Positions 1-11,475 of a stretch of 25,198 bases of DNA are shown piece after piece (the first letter of the stretch is position 1; every line of letters starts with the position of its first letter). Where the stretch lies: positions 1-25,198 of the forward strand of contig JALCCG010000299.1 in assembly GCA_023212695.1 (NCBI GenBank). The letters are read 5' to 3'. The notes beneath the pieces are model-generated. The model made no database searches, had not been told where the DNA came from, and saw nothing but the letters and a program-made list of their open reading frames with translations. Both the position numbers and the translations under genes were made by a program. Source of the DNA: Sporisorium sorghi (Eukaryota; Basidiomycota; Ustilaginomycetes; Ustilaginales; Ustilaginaceae).

Positions 1-414
1 ATGCCTATTTAGTGCTGCAAATCTTCAACAGAAGCTTTCCCACAGTCATAGCACACCTGAGTGATGAGATACTGAATCTGCTGATACATTCAGCGTGAGT
101 GATGGTTCCAAGAATTTTAACTATTTGAATTGAGCCAAAATGAGAGAGGTTCGACTGTGATTTTCTTGACCTTTTCCTTTTCTTCTTGCGAGAGAGTGTC
201 TTTCTCCGCAGCTGAGCAATTTGTGTGTTGCTGCTCTTCCTCTCCCTTTCCGCACCTTCTTCTTGATCCGCATCCATCACCTCTTCTCTCACTTCTCCAG
301 CCTCGAAAGACCCAACCTATCATCGACCACACGCTTCGGCATACAATCGGTGAAAAGTCGGATACGGAGGCAGCTCTCTTGCTGCATCGAAGAGGCGGAC
401 CACAGTCACACATC
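1..414. other. Upstream region of the CLU1 gene
   Basis: No gene is supported here. The CLU1 reading frame stays open back to position 130, but that extension begins with TTG, is rich in Ser/Cys/Phe and shows no family resemblance, so it is read as 5' leader. The stretch from about 170 to 300 is strongly pyrimidine-rich (TTCTTC and CTCTCC runs), as in the leaders of other genes in this window. A promoter is expected here but no clear TATA box was identified. Confidence 0.5.
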
Positions 415-2661
415 ATGGCACAGGGAAACAACCTCGAGGGCGAGGCGGCAGCAGCAGCAGCAGCAGCGGCGGCGGCGGCGGCGGCTGCACCAGCCCCTCA
501 GGACGTCGAGGCTACAGAGATCGACGAGTCGCTTCAACCTTTCGAGATCAACCTCTACCTCCCCAAGCGTCCTCTCATCCCCTCGGCTGCCGCTTCCGCA
601 AGCGGTCTTCCGGAAACCCCTTCCCCGCTCAAGGTCGCCGTCACTCCTCAAGAGACCCTCAACGACCTCCGCATCACCATCACAGACAGCCCAGAGGGTT
701 ACTGGCTCGGTGCATTCTGCTTCCGCAAGCCTGTCCCTGGTGCTGCTCCCGCCGCAAAGGGCGCCAAGGTGCAGCTCGGCGAGCGTGTGCCGGAATGGAC
801 AGAGCTTCGCGAGATCTTCGACGGTATTCCCTTGGACCAGCGAGAACTTCACGTCACCCACGTCGCCTTCAACGAGGCAGATGCACGCGCACATGTCCAG
901 CGTCTCCGGGATCTGCTCAGCAGCGGTGCTGCCGATCCCAGTGCCATCGGCGTCGATGCTGCCATCAGCGTTCAAGACGCTGTCCGCAACCCGCAAGAAT
1001 GGCAGCAAGACTCGGCTCGCCAGAACGGAAACGGTCGCGCTGCCGCCAAGAATGGTGCTTTTCAAGAGCAGTCCGAGTCGCAGCTCCCGCTTGTCGACTG
1101 GGCTGGCTGGCCCGCTGTCACCGCCATCGACCTCATCCCGACCGTAGCTCGTCGCCCTCGCCAGCTGCCCGTCTGCCTTCGTCAGCTCTCCCTCGCCTCT
1201 TGGAACCCTCCGCCGCAGCACTACAAGCTCAACGGTCACCTGCTCTATCTCCAGGTCGGCACCCTCGAGGGCGAGGTCATCTTTATCACTGCATCCACCC
1301 ACGGCTTCTACGTCAACCGTTCTTCCGGTGCTCGATTCGACCCCTCCCCTCGCCCCGCTGGCCAGGATTTCGCCTCTTGCTCTCTCTTTGATCTGCTCTG
1401 CGGCTTCTCTCCGCTCTTCCTTTCCGCTTTTGCAAAGCTCTTCAACGACCCCCTCTCGTCCCGGGACTACTTTTCCGCTGTCCCCGTCACCAACACATTG
1501 CCTGCCTTCCCCTGGCTCGCACGCAACCACACTCACACTGCAGACCCGCTTCGTTCGCAGGCCGCTTTCCTCCTCACAGGCGCCACCTCGGCCGACACTT
1601 TGGAAGGCACCAGGGACTGGAACGACGAGCTCCAGTCCGCTCGCGAGCTGCCCCGCACCACGCTGCCAGAGCGTCTCATGCGCGACCGCGTCCTCAACCG
1701 CATCTACTCCGAGTTCACTCAGGCCGCCGCACGCGCCATCCCCAAGGTCGCTGCTGGCGAGGTTCAGGCTATGAACCCCATGGACAAGCGAGATGCGCAG
1801 ATGTTCATCGTCAACAACCTCTTCATCTCCAAAGGCGCCGATGGTGTCGACCTCTACCCTCACACGGGTGGCGACGAGGCTGCGCACGTCGCTGTCGGCA
1901 AAGACATCCAGGGCGTCAAGACGCTCAACAGCCTCGACATCGGTGGCCTCTGCCTCCTCGGCACCATCGTCGTTGACTGGAAGGGCGAGCGATGGGTCGC
2001 ACAGAGCGTCGTTCCCGGCCTCTTCCGCAGGCGAGACGAGACGGATGAGCAGCTCGAGGCTGCCGATCAGGCCGATCAAGCTGACGAGACCGCTGTCGCC
2101 AAGAAGACCACCGAAAGCAAGGATGGCAAGCCCGTCAAGGGTGACCTCAACGACGACACTCAGGTCGTCTACGGCGGTGTTGAGGGCCCTGAAGTGATCC
2201 GTGACAATGCAGCCTTCCACAAGCTCTTCCATCAGGTTGCTCAGACCCTCCATCTCGACGAGCATGACGTCGAGGATGCCAACGGAAACAAGCACCCGCT
2301 CTGGCTTAGTGTCGACTCCAAGGGTCTCCGCGGCGCCGATGGCCGACGATACGTTCTCGATCTCGCGCGACTCAACCCGGTCGACATCAACTGGCTCGAG
2401 AACGACATTGCTGGTGCGGTCCACGGCGGCGAATCCTCCTCTAGCGACGCAGCACGCTACCCTCACCGCATGACCCTGCTCCGACCCGAGCTGCTCGAGA
2501 TCTACTGGGACAGCGAGTTCCGCAAGTGGGCTCGTGCCCAGCTCGCTGCTCGCCAGGAGGCCGAGGCGGCCAAGGACGCACAAGCCAAGGAGGCCGCCTC
2601 CAAACAAGACGGCGAGCAGGTCGAAAAGACCGAGGCCGAGGCTGAGCAGGAGCAGGAGCAG

Positions 2662-2695
<34 letters not shown>

Positions 2696-4728
2696 GCGAG
2701 CGCCTTGACTCATCCGAGTTCAAGCTGACCTTCAACCCTGACGCCTTTGTCGAGTTCAAGGTGGCCGACGCCTCGGTCGAGGATGGTTCCAAGGTCATCA
2801 CTCCCATCACGGACGAGTCGGATGCGAGCGTTGCAGCCGTTCGACAGGCTTCCGACTTTTTGCGCAACGTTGCCATCCCTCGCTTTGTCACGGACGTCGC
2901 TGCCGGTCTCTTTACCGCCGCTGACGGTGGTGCACTGAGCCGACAGATGCACGCGCGCGGTATCAACATCCGCTACCTCGGCTACATGGCACGTCTCTGC
3001 ACGCCTGAAGCCAAGCAGGAGCTGGACCAGGAGCTCATCAACAAGGCCGGTCCAGGCCACGAGGGCTTCCTCAATGCTTTCCGATTGACCGTGCTGCAGG
3101 AGATGGTGCTGCGAGCCAGCAAGCGTGTCCTGCGCAGTCTCATTCGCGACGTCGAGCAGGTCAACATCGCTGCGTGTGTCTCGCACTTCCTCAACTGCCT
3201 TCTCGGCGACAAGGTCAATGCAAGTCCCGAGGCTCGTCCCACTCCTTCGCCACTTTCCGATGCTGCCGAGGCAGAATGGACCAAGCTCACCCCCGAGTCT
3301 CTCAAGGACCAGCTCAAAGCCGAGATCCGCAAGCGCTTCCGCTTTGAGCTGCCCGCCTCGTTCTTTGACCAGGAGCTGCGACGTGCTCAGCTGCTTCGAG
3401 AGGTGGCTCTCCGCACGGGAATCCAGCTCAAGCTGCAGGACTACACTCTCGAAGGCAGGCTGGCTGAGGCTGATGGCAGCGTTTCGGATGACTCGCATGG
3501 CGAGTCGCAGCCCAACGGTTACTCGGCTGCCGGCAAGAAGAGCAAGGGCAAGAAGAAGGGCGGCAACGAGCAGCAGAATGGCGCCAAGAAGGCGAATGGT
3601 GCTGCCGCCGCAGACAAGAAGCCCATCAAGGCGGCACGAACCACGAGCTTCGAGCCAGAGGATGTGCTCAACCTTGTGCCCATCGTCAAGGACTCGACGC
3701 CCAAGAGCACGCTGGCCGAGGAGGCGTTCGAGGCCGGCAGGATCTCGATCAGCCGTGGCGACCGCGATCTGGGACTGGAGCTGCTGCTCGAAGGTGTCAG
3801 CTTCCACGAGCAGGTGTACGGACTTGTTCACCCCGAGGTGGCGCGATGCTACGCGCTGTTTGCCACCATCGTGCACCACCTCGCTGGAGTCACGGCTATG
3901 GAGCGCGCCGAGCTAATCAACCAGGCCAAGGCGGAGAACAAGGAGATCACCGAGGCTGATCTGCCGCCAGTCAACGAGCACGTGAGCATGGCCAACGCGG
4001 TGCGCTACCAGAGGCAGGCGGTGACGGTGTCGGAGCGCACACTCGGACTGGACCACCCGGAGACGCTGAACCAGTACATGAACCTGGCGGTGCTGGAGCG
4101 CTCGGCGGGCAACACGCGCGAGTCGCTGCTGTGCCAGCGCCGTGTGCTCGAGCTGTGGAGCCTGCTTTACGGCCAGGAGCACCCGGACTGCATCAACGCG
4201 CTGTCCAACGTGGCGCTGACGCTGCAGAACGCTCGTCTGTTTGAGCCGAGTCTGCGCGTGTACAAGTCGGCGCACGAGCTGGCGTTGAGGCTGTTTGGCG
4301 CGGACAGCATCCACACGGCGAACCTGGCGCACGAGCTGAGCCAGGCGTACACGCTGGCGGGCGACCTCAAGACGGCGCTGGCGGTGGAGAAGGAGGCGTG
4401 GCGCGTGTTCGAGGAGCGGCTGGGCAAGGAGGATGCGCAGACCAAGGAGAGCGAGGCGTTCTGCTCGAGCCTGGCCGCGTCGGCGGTGCGCATGGCCAAG
4501 CTGGAGAAGGAGGCGAGCGCGCGTCAGGCGGCGCTGGGGCTGGGCTCGGCCCGTCGTGGCAACGGTGTAGCAGCAGCTGCTCCCGGTGCGATTGCTGATG
4601 CTGCTTCGACGGCTAACGCCAATGCGAACGCCAACAAGTCGCTCGACGAGATGGTGCGCTTCATCCAGGGCGGCTCGAACGGCACACCTGCCAAGTCGAA
4701 GAGCAAGAGCAAGGCCGGTCGCAAGTGA
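415..4728 (+). CDS. CLU1: Clustered mitochondria protein CLU1/TIF31
   Basis: Intronless 1437-aa protein of the CLU family. Family members are cytosolic, bind mRNA/ribosomes, are needed for normal mitochondrial distribution, and in yeast co-purify with eIF3. The start at 415 is chosen because it is the first in-frame ATG before family-like sequence; the frame is open upstream but only from a TTG. After an Ala run (about residues 11-24) comes the N-terminal CLU/TIF31 region with the segment SPEGYWLGAFCFRKP. The CLU domain runs from about 380 to 650 and includes RDWNDELQSARELP near 400. A charged low-complexity insert with Glu-Gln then Glu-Pro repeats lies near 740-765. The central eIF3-p135-like region follows, and tetratricopeptide repeats run from about 1100 to 1345, ending in a Lys/Ser-rich tail. 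Length is somewhat above the usual 1250-1350 aa because of the low-complexity inserts. An A31 tract begins 56 nt after the stop. Confidence 0.93.
445..489 (+). repeat. GCN triplet run encoding poly-alanine
   Basis: A run of GCA then GCG codons near the start of CLU1 encodes about 15 alanines. Such triplet runs are prone to length variation. No function is claimed. Confidence 0.8.
2641..2700 (+). repeat. Hexanucleotide repeat encoding Glu-Gln/Glu-Pro
   Basis: Tandem GAGCAG units are followed by GAGCCC units within CLU1, encoding alternating Glu-Gln and Glu-Pro in an acidic linker before the central domain. A microsatellite-like origin is likely, and length polymorphism between strains would be expected. 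Confidence 0.8.
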
Positions 4729-4782
4729 TCCAGGCCCTCGTCTTTCACACCAAAACAAACCAAGTGGCATCAGGCCACTAAC

Positions 4783-4783
<1 letters not shown>

Positions 4784-4814
<31 letters not shown>
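4784..4814 (+). repeat. A31 homopolymer after CLU1
   Basis: An uninterrupted run of 31 A on the coding strand of CLU1 begins 56 nt after its stop codon. Its true length is uncertain because homopolymers are poorly sequenced, as the damaged join near 12.97 kb shows. Confidence 0.9.
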
Positions 4815-4816
<2 letters not shown>

Positions 4817-5828
4817 AACATTGTCGAACCTGTTGTTGTTCGCACTCAATTGCACCACCTCTTTCTTCTTTGATTGCGAGACAGTGTGTTGTGTCAGTGA
4901 TCGCATGTGACTGCCACTTGGGTCGGTGAGCAGACCTGGTTGCTTTGACGACAGGAGCGTGATCAGCGGATGGATGCGCTAGTGTGGGGGATCGACGTGC
5001 GGGGTAAAAGTTCCTTAGAGTGGCGTGGCATCAACTGGCCCATACAATGTCGCCTGTTTGCGCGCAACTCTGCAAGCCACCATGTTCGTCTTAGATGACA
5101 ATGAAAGGAGCTCGGCTGTCACAGAGGCCGACAAGAGCGAAGAAAGGGACGGGCAACGCACAGCCTTGTGACGCGGTGACAGAGAGGGCTATCTGTTCCT
5201 TTTCGTCTAGCTCGGCGATACGCCGAATCAGCGACTCAACCAAACGCTGTTGCTACGTCACTCTTCTTGCTGCTCCTTGTCTCTTGAGTCCATTGCAGAC
5301 TCGGTTGAGCAAAGTTGGGTTCACAGAGCGTCAAAGGTGTGTAGAAGCTCCCTTCTCCATGACGAAGAGAGATATGAACTTGATAAGACGAGCCTCGCGT
5401 ATGTGCGTGCTGCTGCGAAGAGATAGGCTTTTGCATGAATAAATTTAAATTTTACTGTAGAGCGAGCGACTGGAAACGGTTGTTTCGAAGATCGTCAAAG
5501 TTGCCTGCGAGCAGAGCAGAGCGATCAACCTCGAAAGCGTGTGGCAGTGGTGATACATAATTTACAGTACAGCAATGGTGTGAGTTTGCAACTGCTCTCC
5601 AAGCGAGTCGTGCGATTTTTGGGCATTTTTCAGCAACTGCACAGCGTTGATTCCCCATTTCTTGCTTTCATTTCCCACGCGAACGCGCTCTCGACACGTC
5701 GGTCACAGTACATACTGTAGTCGCAAGCTCGAGACGAAGTCGCTTTCTGATCAGAGCGAAAGAAAAAAATGGGGGAAGGGTTCTGCTGCTGTAACTCAAC
5801 TCCAGAAGAATTTGCTTTTTCTTCCCCC

Positions 5829-5848
5829 AAAAAAAAAAAAAAAAAAAA
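5829..5848 (+). repeat. A20 homopolymer
   Basis: A run of 20 A directly follows a short pyrimidine stretch in the intergenic region upstream of HMG1. No function assigned. Confidence 0.9.
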
Positions 5849-6186
5849 GGAAGTTTGAGATTGGCTGTGCTGCTGCTGCTGCTCCTTCCTTCAAGTGGGC
5901 CAATCCGGCAGCTTAGAAAATCGATGCCTTTCGACGATCCTTTTTTCCCTTTCCTCCTTCTTGTTGCGAAGAGGGGCTCTCTCTCTCGCCTCTCGCCAAG
6001 AAAGAGAATGAGCATCTGCGTGTGTGTCTCTCGTGTGCGTTCCTCTGGCGTGTGTCCTTTGTGCCTGTCACCGCTGAGTCTGGTCGGCCAACTCTCGACG
6101 CCCGATTTCAGCTGCACATTTGCACGCAGTCTTTTTGGCTCTCGCGCCGCTCTGTCTCTTGCACTCACTCACGCACGCACGCTCGA

Positions 6187-6206
6187 CACACACACACACA
6201 CACACG
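6187..6206 (+). repeat. CA dinucleotide microsatellite
   Basis: About nine to ten CA units in the pyrimidine-rich upstream region of HMG1. Confidence 0.85.
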
Positions 6207-6825
6207 CCGCCGCTCTTCTGTCTCTTCTTTTGTGCTGCCCTTTCTCAAGCAAGTTTGACACCTACCAATTGTGCATCCCCTTGCTACCCTTTGTCCCTCG
6301 TCACCATCACTCTGTCTTTCTCTCCTCCTTCTCCTCAAGCAGGCGAGCCTTCTCCTAGCCCACCCCCACACACCTCGCCTTGTGTGGATCATTCAAGGGT
6401 CGCCCGTTTGCTCTTTACCAACTTCGTCTTTCGTTTTCGCTGTCGCCGCCACCATCCTTGATCAATCCTTCCAAAGGACCGGCTCAACTCCGTCCCTGCT
6501 TCCCTTTCTTCGACGGGGCAACGAGCGCCTCGTTTTCTGGTTTCCAATTCGCCTCAACGCCTATCACACCTGGCTAACCGCGTAATCGTCGTCGCTGTCG
6601 CCGTCTCTCTCGCTTCCTCTGAAAGATCTGTCCCCACGCATGCCTGGTTCTCGACTCGCTAATCTATCGTCGACCCTTCAAGCACTCTCTTTGGTCGCCC
6701 TCTTTTTGTAAATTTCCCCCGATCACAGCGCCACTCGTCAAGCTTCAACACACTTGCCTAGCCGTCCAACTCGACGAGCTATCAACTCGCAAGCGCCTCC
6801 AACTTGCAACCCTTTGGCAGCCACC

Positions 6826-9800
6826 ATGTCGACCGCGTCCGCATCTTCCTATAGCAGCGGCACCTCGTCCATCGGCATCTCGGCACAGCCCCTCTCGCTG
6901 CCCAAGATCATGCTCAGACGCTTAGCCAGGGCCGCATCCCAAAACCCCATCGAGGTCATCGTAGCCATCTTTATCATTGTCACGCTCGCCTACTTTCAGC
7001 TCCTCCACGCCGTCACCCATTCCAACTTCTTCGAGCCAATCTCGATCGAGGCCACCAGCTTGGCTTCTAGCTCCTCCTCTGGCCTCTTCAGGTGGGCCGC
7101 CGCTGCCAACAAGAAGGCTGCCGATGCATCATCCACCTCCACTTCAACGCTCACCTCGGCCTCCAGCAATGCCGACACCGTCTACGTTCGAATGGCCGGC
7201 GCTGCCAACCTTTGGCAACCCCTCAGCCAGCTCGCCGCAAACAGTGGCGTCGAGGATGCTGCCGCGCTCATCAGCCCTTCGTCTCAATCATTCCTTGTCC
7301 AGCCCGTCCTCTTGACCAGCGCACGCGAATCCTACATGGCTTCTCAGGTCCAGGACGCCATCCTCCCTTCGCTTTCGGACAACCTCGCCAAGACCCTCGT
7401 CAGCGCCGATGCCACCGCCACCCTAGTCAAGGACGCCGACTCGCAGCACTTGGCTTACGTCGTTGGCAAGACCTTCGCCGACAACCAGGACACCAACGCT
7501 GCCGACGGCGCGCCTCTCCGCAATGACTTCCTCACCAAAGTCGTCGACCCTTCGCTTCTGTCGGACGCCGTGTCTCAAGCCGTTCGTTCTGTTCCCCGAC
7601 CCAAGTCGGTCGCCAAAGCCCCGGCCGCCGAGCTTGACGAGCTCTACAACAACCTTCGTGTCGTCCCCCTCGTCCCCGACGGCGAGTTCAGCCCATATGC
7701 CCCCAACAACCTCAAGGGAAAGCGAGGCGCCATCAACACCAACGACGAAATCCAGCGCATTCGATGGATGGCCTACGCCGTCAAGGCGCTCGTCATTCGC
7801 TTCTGGGCTCTGCTCAAGAAGGCCGACTCTGCCGACATCTTTGTCATGCTCTCGGCCTACATTCTCATGCACGGCACCTTTGTCAACCTCTTCCTCTCGA
7901 TGCGCAAGTTTGGCAGCAACTTTTGGCTCGGCGCTTCTGTGCTCATGTCTTCCATCTTTGCCTTCCTCCTCGCCCTCACCTTTGCATACTTGCTCGGTGT
8001 CGTCGTCGATCCCATCTGCCTCTCCGAAGCGCTGCCTTTCCTCGTCATCCTCGTCGGTTTCGAAAAGCCCTACCTGCTCACCCGCGCCATTTTCACGCAT
8101 CCCGAGATCACGCCTTCGGCCCTCTCGCTCAGCAGCAAGGAACGCTCCCAGCTCATCCTCAACAAGCTCGATCAGGCAGCCGCCAAACCCGAGGTCGGAA
8201 CCTTGGGAAAGACTTCGACCGGCGCTGCAGCCAACGGTGCGGTTGCCATGTCGCGCGAAGAGTCGTTCGTCCGCGCCTTGACCGAGCGACTCAAGAGCGA
8301 GGCCAGCTTGCGCTGGGCAGAGCCCACTCCCATGCCTGCGCACGAAATCGTCGTCTCTGCCGTCAACCGCGTCGGCGTCCCCATCATCCGCGACTATCTC
8401 ATCGAAATTGCCGTCATGGCAGTTGGTGCCACCAGCGGCGTTAGCGGGCTTCGCGAGTTCTGCCAGCTGGCTGCTCTCATCCTCCTCTTTGACTGCATCT
8501 TCCTCTTCGCTTTCTACGTGTCCATCCTCACTGTCATGGTCGAGGTGCACCGCATCAAGGTCAAGCGTGGCGTACGCAAGCCCAAAGTCAGCGCAGAGCT
8601 CAGCCTCGATCCCGACTCGGCTCCCACCAGCCCTGTCTCGGACAGCTCCACCTCGCGAGACTCGAGCCCCACGCTCTCGAGCCGACCTCTGTGGAAAAAG
8701 GCGTTCCAGGCCGTTTTTGGCTCGGCCTCCTCGGACAAGCGTCGCAAGTCCGAGAACCCGCTGGGTCGTCTCAAGCTGCTCCTCGTCACCTCGTTCCTCG
8801 TTCTGCATTCGTTTAACTTGATCTCGACCCTGACCCGCCAATCGGCCATCACACGTCATCACGCCACCTACGAGCCCTCGCCCTATCAGATTGTCGCCGA
8901 GCAGTCGTCCATCTTTGGTCCTGCTGCTTTTTCCGCCATCGCTCCTCTCCTCGCCCAGCTTTCGCAATCGCAGCCCGCCGACATTGACCTGGTCGCCCGC
9001 ATCTCGGAGCCCGTCATCCTCGTGCTGCTCGAGGCTAACGATGTGGTGTCGTCTTCGCGCAGCACGCTCGCCAATGCGGCTCTCAACGCTTCCGGCGTTT
9101 ACGCTCAAGTCACCTCCACCGGCGTGCGTCCCGTCCCCGTCGGCCGTGCAAGCTCGTCGCTCGCTGTCCTCGATAGCCTCATGAGTGGCTGGACCGTCAT
9201 TGTCGGCGACCCCGTCATCAGCAAGTGGATGTCTCTGGCGCTCGGTATCAGCATCTTCCTCAACGCATACCTGCTCAAGGGTATCGCCACTGGCAATGCA
9301 GCGCTGTCCGAGGGCAACGCAGCCGGTGCCGCCGCCTACGCCGCAGCTCGCTTCATCGGCGCCCATCTGGACAGCGAGGCCAAGGCCATCGAGGAACACA
9401 CCGAACGCCACAGCAGCAAGTGGAATGCACGCGCAGAGAATGGCAGACCGGTGGTGCAGACCCGCGGCCACAGCGCCGACGGCATCTCGGAGTACCACAA
9501 CCGACTCGCCAAGATGTCTGCGGCTCACGTCGCCGCTCCGCTCTCCAAGCTGACCAAGGACAATGACAAGCTGACGTCCAAGGATGCTTCGACCAACGGT
9601 GCTGGCGTCAACGCCGTGCCCGCCGACGCCATCAAGCCCGATGCAATGGACGCCGTCAAGAAGTCGGATGTTGCGGCCAGTTCGGACGGCGATGGTGCCG
9701 TTTCCACGCCCGGACAGCGAGGACAGCAGATCCGTCTGCAGGATGCAACCTACGTCGGTCCCGATGGCGAGGCGGTCGTTCGACCTCTCGAGGAGCTGGT

Positions 9801-11271
9801 GGAAATCTACGCAGGCGGTGCTGGCGTGTTCTTCCTCACTGACGAAGAGATCATCACTCTCAGTCAGAACGGCAAGATCGCAGCTTACGCTTTGGAAAAG
9901 GTGCTCCAGGACCACGAACGCGCCGTGCGTGTTCGACGAGCCCTCGTTTCGCGCGCATCGACCACGCGAACGCTCGAGACCTCGCTGCTGCCCCACCGCG
10001 ACTACGACTATGGCAAGGTCATGGGAGCCTGTTGCGAAAACGTGGTGGGCTACATGCCCATTCCTCTTGGTATTGCGGGCCCGCTCAACATTGACGGAGA
10101 GATCATGCCCATTCCCATGGCTACGACGGAAGGAACGCTCGTAGCTTCGACGTCGCGCGGCTGCAAGGCGCTCAACGCCGGCGGTGGAGTTACGACAGTG
10201 CTCACTCAGGATGCCATGACTCGTGGACCGGCGCTCGAGTTCCCCAGCGTCGTTCAGGCCGCCAAGGCCAAGCGCTGGATCGACTCGCAGGAGGGCGCTT
10301 CGACGATCAAGGCCGCCTTTGACTCGACTTCGCGCTTCGCCCGTCTCTCGTCGCTGCGGTGCGTGCTGGCCGGTCGAACGCTCTATGTGCGATTCGCCAC
10401 GTCGACCGGTGATGCGATGGGCATGAACATGATTTCCAAAGGTGTCGAAAAGGCGCTCGCCCTGATGACAGAGTCGCACTTCCCCGAGATGAAGGTGCTT
10501 TCGCTGTCCGGCAACTACTGCACAGACAAGAAGCCGGCTGCGATCAACTGGATCGAGGGCCGAGGCAAGAGCGTTGTCGCCGAGGCCGTTGTGCCGGGCA
10601 ATGTGGTGCGCTCGGTGCTCAAGTGCACCGTTCGCGATCTGGTCAACTTGAACACGAAAAAGAACTTGATCGGTTCGGCCATGGCCGGCTCGGTCGGTGG
10701 TTTCAACGCGCACGCTGCCAACATCCTCACGGCCATCTACCTCGCAACAGGCCAGGATCCTGCGCAGAACGTCGAGTCGTCCAACTGCATCACGCTCATG
10801 GAGGCTGTCAACGACGACCAGGATCTGCTCATCACCGTGTCGATGCCGAGCATCGAGGTGGGCACCGTTGGCGGCGGAACGGTGCTGCCGCCGCAGCGCT
10901 CCATGCTCGAGATGATGGGCATCGCGGGCGCGCACGCCACCACGCCGGGCGCCAACGCGCAGAGGCTGGCGCGCATCATTGCCGCGTCGGTCATGGCGGG
11001 CGAGCTGTCGCTGATGGGCGCGCTGTGTGCCGGGCATCTGATCCAGGCGCACATGAAGCATAACCGCTCGGTGCCGTCGACGCCGGGCACGATGACGCCG
11101 TTGCCGAGACCGGAGACGCCCAAGCACTTTGCTGCGTCCATGACGCCGTTGGTGGCGCCGTCGGTGGGGCAGTCGAATCGCGGCTCGCCGACAGGGACGA
11201 GGACAATGTCGATGACCAACCTCTCGATCCCGGCTTCGGACAGCACGGGGCGCAAGCTGTCTCTCCAATAG
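6826..11271 (+). CDS. HMG1: 3-hydroxy-3-methylglutaryl-CoA reductase
   Basis: Intronless 1481-aa HMG-CoA reductase, which makes mevalonate from HMG-CoA with NADPH in the ER membrane and is the committed step of sterol and isoprenoid synthesis. The ATG at 6826 lies in GCCACCATG, a very good start context; the frame is open 24 codons further upstream but only from TTG. One membrane segment lies near residues 45-65. A cluster of segments of the sterol-sensing/transmembrane region lies at about 340-430, with more near 525-580, 655-675 and 800-820. A low-complexity linker precedes the catalytic domain (about 990-1415). Catalytic residues by family alignment are Glu1102 (TTEGTLVAS), Lys1235 (DKKPAAINW), Asp1311 ([10 protein letters not shown]) and His1409 (HMKHNRS). 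NADPH-binding motifs DAMGMNM (from 1196) and GTVGGGT (from 1346) are intact. Ser1415 matches the AMPK-phosphorylated serine of animal enzymes. An unusual tail of about 65 residues with several Thr-Pro sites follows. Confidence 0.97.
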   Translation: MSTASASSYSSGTSSIGISAQPLSLPKIMLRRLARAASQNPIEVIVAIFIIVTLAYFQLLHAVTHSNFFEPISIEATSLASSSSSGLFRWAAAANKKAADASSTSTSTLTSASSNADTVYVRMAGAANLWQPLSQLAANSGVEDAAALISPSSQSFLVQPVLLTSARESYMASQVQDAILPSLSDNLAKTLVSADATATLVKDADSQHLAYVVGKTFADNQDTNAADGAPLRNDFLTKVVDPSLLSDAVSQAVRSVPRPKSVAKAPAAELDELYNNLRVVPLVPDGEFSPYAPNNLKGKRGAINTNDEIQRIRWMAYAVKALVIRFWALLKKADSADIFVMLSAYILMHGTFVNLFLSMRKFGSNFWLGASVLMSSIFAFLLALTFAYLLGVVVDPICLSEALPFLVILVGFEKPYLLTRAIFTHPEITPSALSLSSKERSQLILNKLDQAAAKPEVGTLGKTSTGAAANGAVAMSREESFVRALTERLKSEASLRWAEPTPMPAHEIVVSAVNRVGVPIIRDYLIEIAVMAVGATSGVSGLREFCQLAALILLFDCIFLFAFYVSILTVMVEVHRIKVKRGVRKPKVSAELSLDPDSAPTSPVSDSSTSRDSSPTLSSRPLWKKAFQAVFGSASSDKRRKSENPLGRLKLLLVTSFLVLHSFNLISTLTRQSAITRHHATYEPSPYQIVAEQSSIFGPAAFSAIAPLLAQLSQSQPADIDLVARISEPVILVLLEANDVVSSSRSTLANAALNASGVYAQVTSTGVRPVPVGRASSSLAVLDSLMSGWTVIVGDPVISKWMSLALGISIFLNAYLLKGIATGNAALSEGNAAGAAAYAAARFIGAHLDSEAKAIEEHTERHSSKWNARAENGRPVVQTRGHSADGISEYHNRLAKMSAAHVAAPLSKLTKDNDKLTSKDASTNGAGVNAVPADAIKPDAMDAVKKSDVAASSDGDGAVSTPGQRGQQIRLQDATYVGPDGEAVVRPLEELVEIYAGGAGVFFLTDEEIITLSQNGKIAAYALEKVLQDHERAVRVRRALVSRASTTRTLETSLLPHRDYDYGKVMGACCENVVGYMPIPLGIAGPLNIDGEIMPIPMATTEGTLVASTSRGCKALNAGGGVTTVLTQDAMTRGPALEFPSVVQAAKAKRWIDSQEGASTIKAAFDSTSRFARLSSLRCVLAGRTLYVRFATSTGDAMGMNMISKGVEKALALMTESHFPEMKVLSLSGNYCTDKKPAAINWIEGRGKSVVAEAVVPGNVVRSVLKCTVRDLVNLNTKKNLIGSAMAGSVGGFNAHAANILTAIYLATGQDPAQNVESSNCITLMEAVNDDQDLLITVSMPSIEVGTVGGGTVLPPQRSMLEMMGIAGAHATTPGANAQRLARIIAASVMAGELSLMGALCAGHLIQAHMKHNRSVPSTPGTMTPLPRPETPKHFAASMTPLVAPSVGQSNRGSPTGTRTMSMTNLSIPASDSTGRKLSLQ

Positions 11272-11371
11272 AGTTTTCGGTAAAGGAACGGATGCGCTGC
11301 GTCGTGGTCGACATACGAGCAAAAAACCAACATCACACAATTGTACATATTGAACAGCAACACTATCATAC

Positions 11372-11373
<2 letters not shown>

Positions 11374-11421
<48 letters not shown>
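11374..11421. repeat. T48 homopolymer between convergent genes
   Basis: 48 uninterrupted T on the plus strand between the stop codons of HMG1 (11271) and the PITH gene (11476). Read on the coding strand of the PITH gene it is an A48 tract starting 55 nt after its stop codon. Exact length is uncertain. Confidence 0.9.
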
Positions 11422-11424
<3 letters not shown>

Positions 11425-11475
11425 TATCACCTGCACTCGCCGACCAACAGAAAGCTTTTTGTTGTTGGCGTGCGA

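Larger units (their letters stand above)
4729..6825. other. 2.1-kb gene-free region, CLU1 3' end and HMG1 promoter/leader
   Basis: No conserved reading frame or RNA gene was recognised. The region holds the A31 tract after CLU1, an AT-rich patch near 5438-5456 with an AATAAA, three copies of TACWGTA between 5453 and 5719, an A20 tract at 5829, a CTG run near 5868-5883, and then about 900 bp of strongly pyrimidine-rich DNA (about 5930-6750) with a CA repeat. The pyrimidine-rich part is probably core promoter and long 5' leader of HMG1. The short open frames here have low-complexity or shifting content. Confidence 0.6.

Noticed and set aside
130..414. N-terminal extension of CLU1 from a TTG
   Set aside because: Non-ATG start, pyrimidine-driven Ser/Phe/Cys composition and no family resemblance; the ATG at 415 fits better.
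406..2607. A 733-codon open frame antisense to CLU1
   Set aside because: Shadow of a strongly biased conserved gene; no domain, and a poly-Cys/Arg stretch arises from the alanine repeat read backwards.
5095..5442. A 115-codon open frame in the CLU1-HMG1 interval
   Set aside because: No codon bias, no recognisable domain, and the product looks like random translation.
6754..6825. N-terminal extension of HMG1 from a TTG
   Set aside because: Non-ATG start, and the ATG at 6826 has an excellent GCCACC context.
7423..11436. A 1337-codon open frame antisense to HMG1
   Set aside because: It mirrors the C-ending codon bias of HMG1, which suppresses stops on the opposite strand. Its product is compositionally odd, has no recognisable domain and starts inside the T48 tract.
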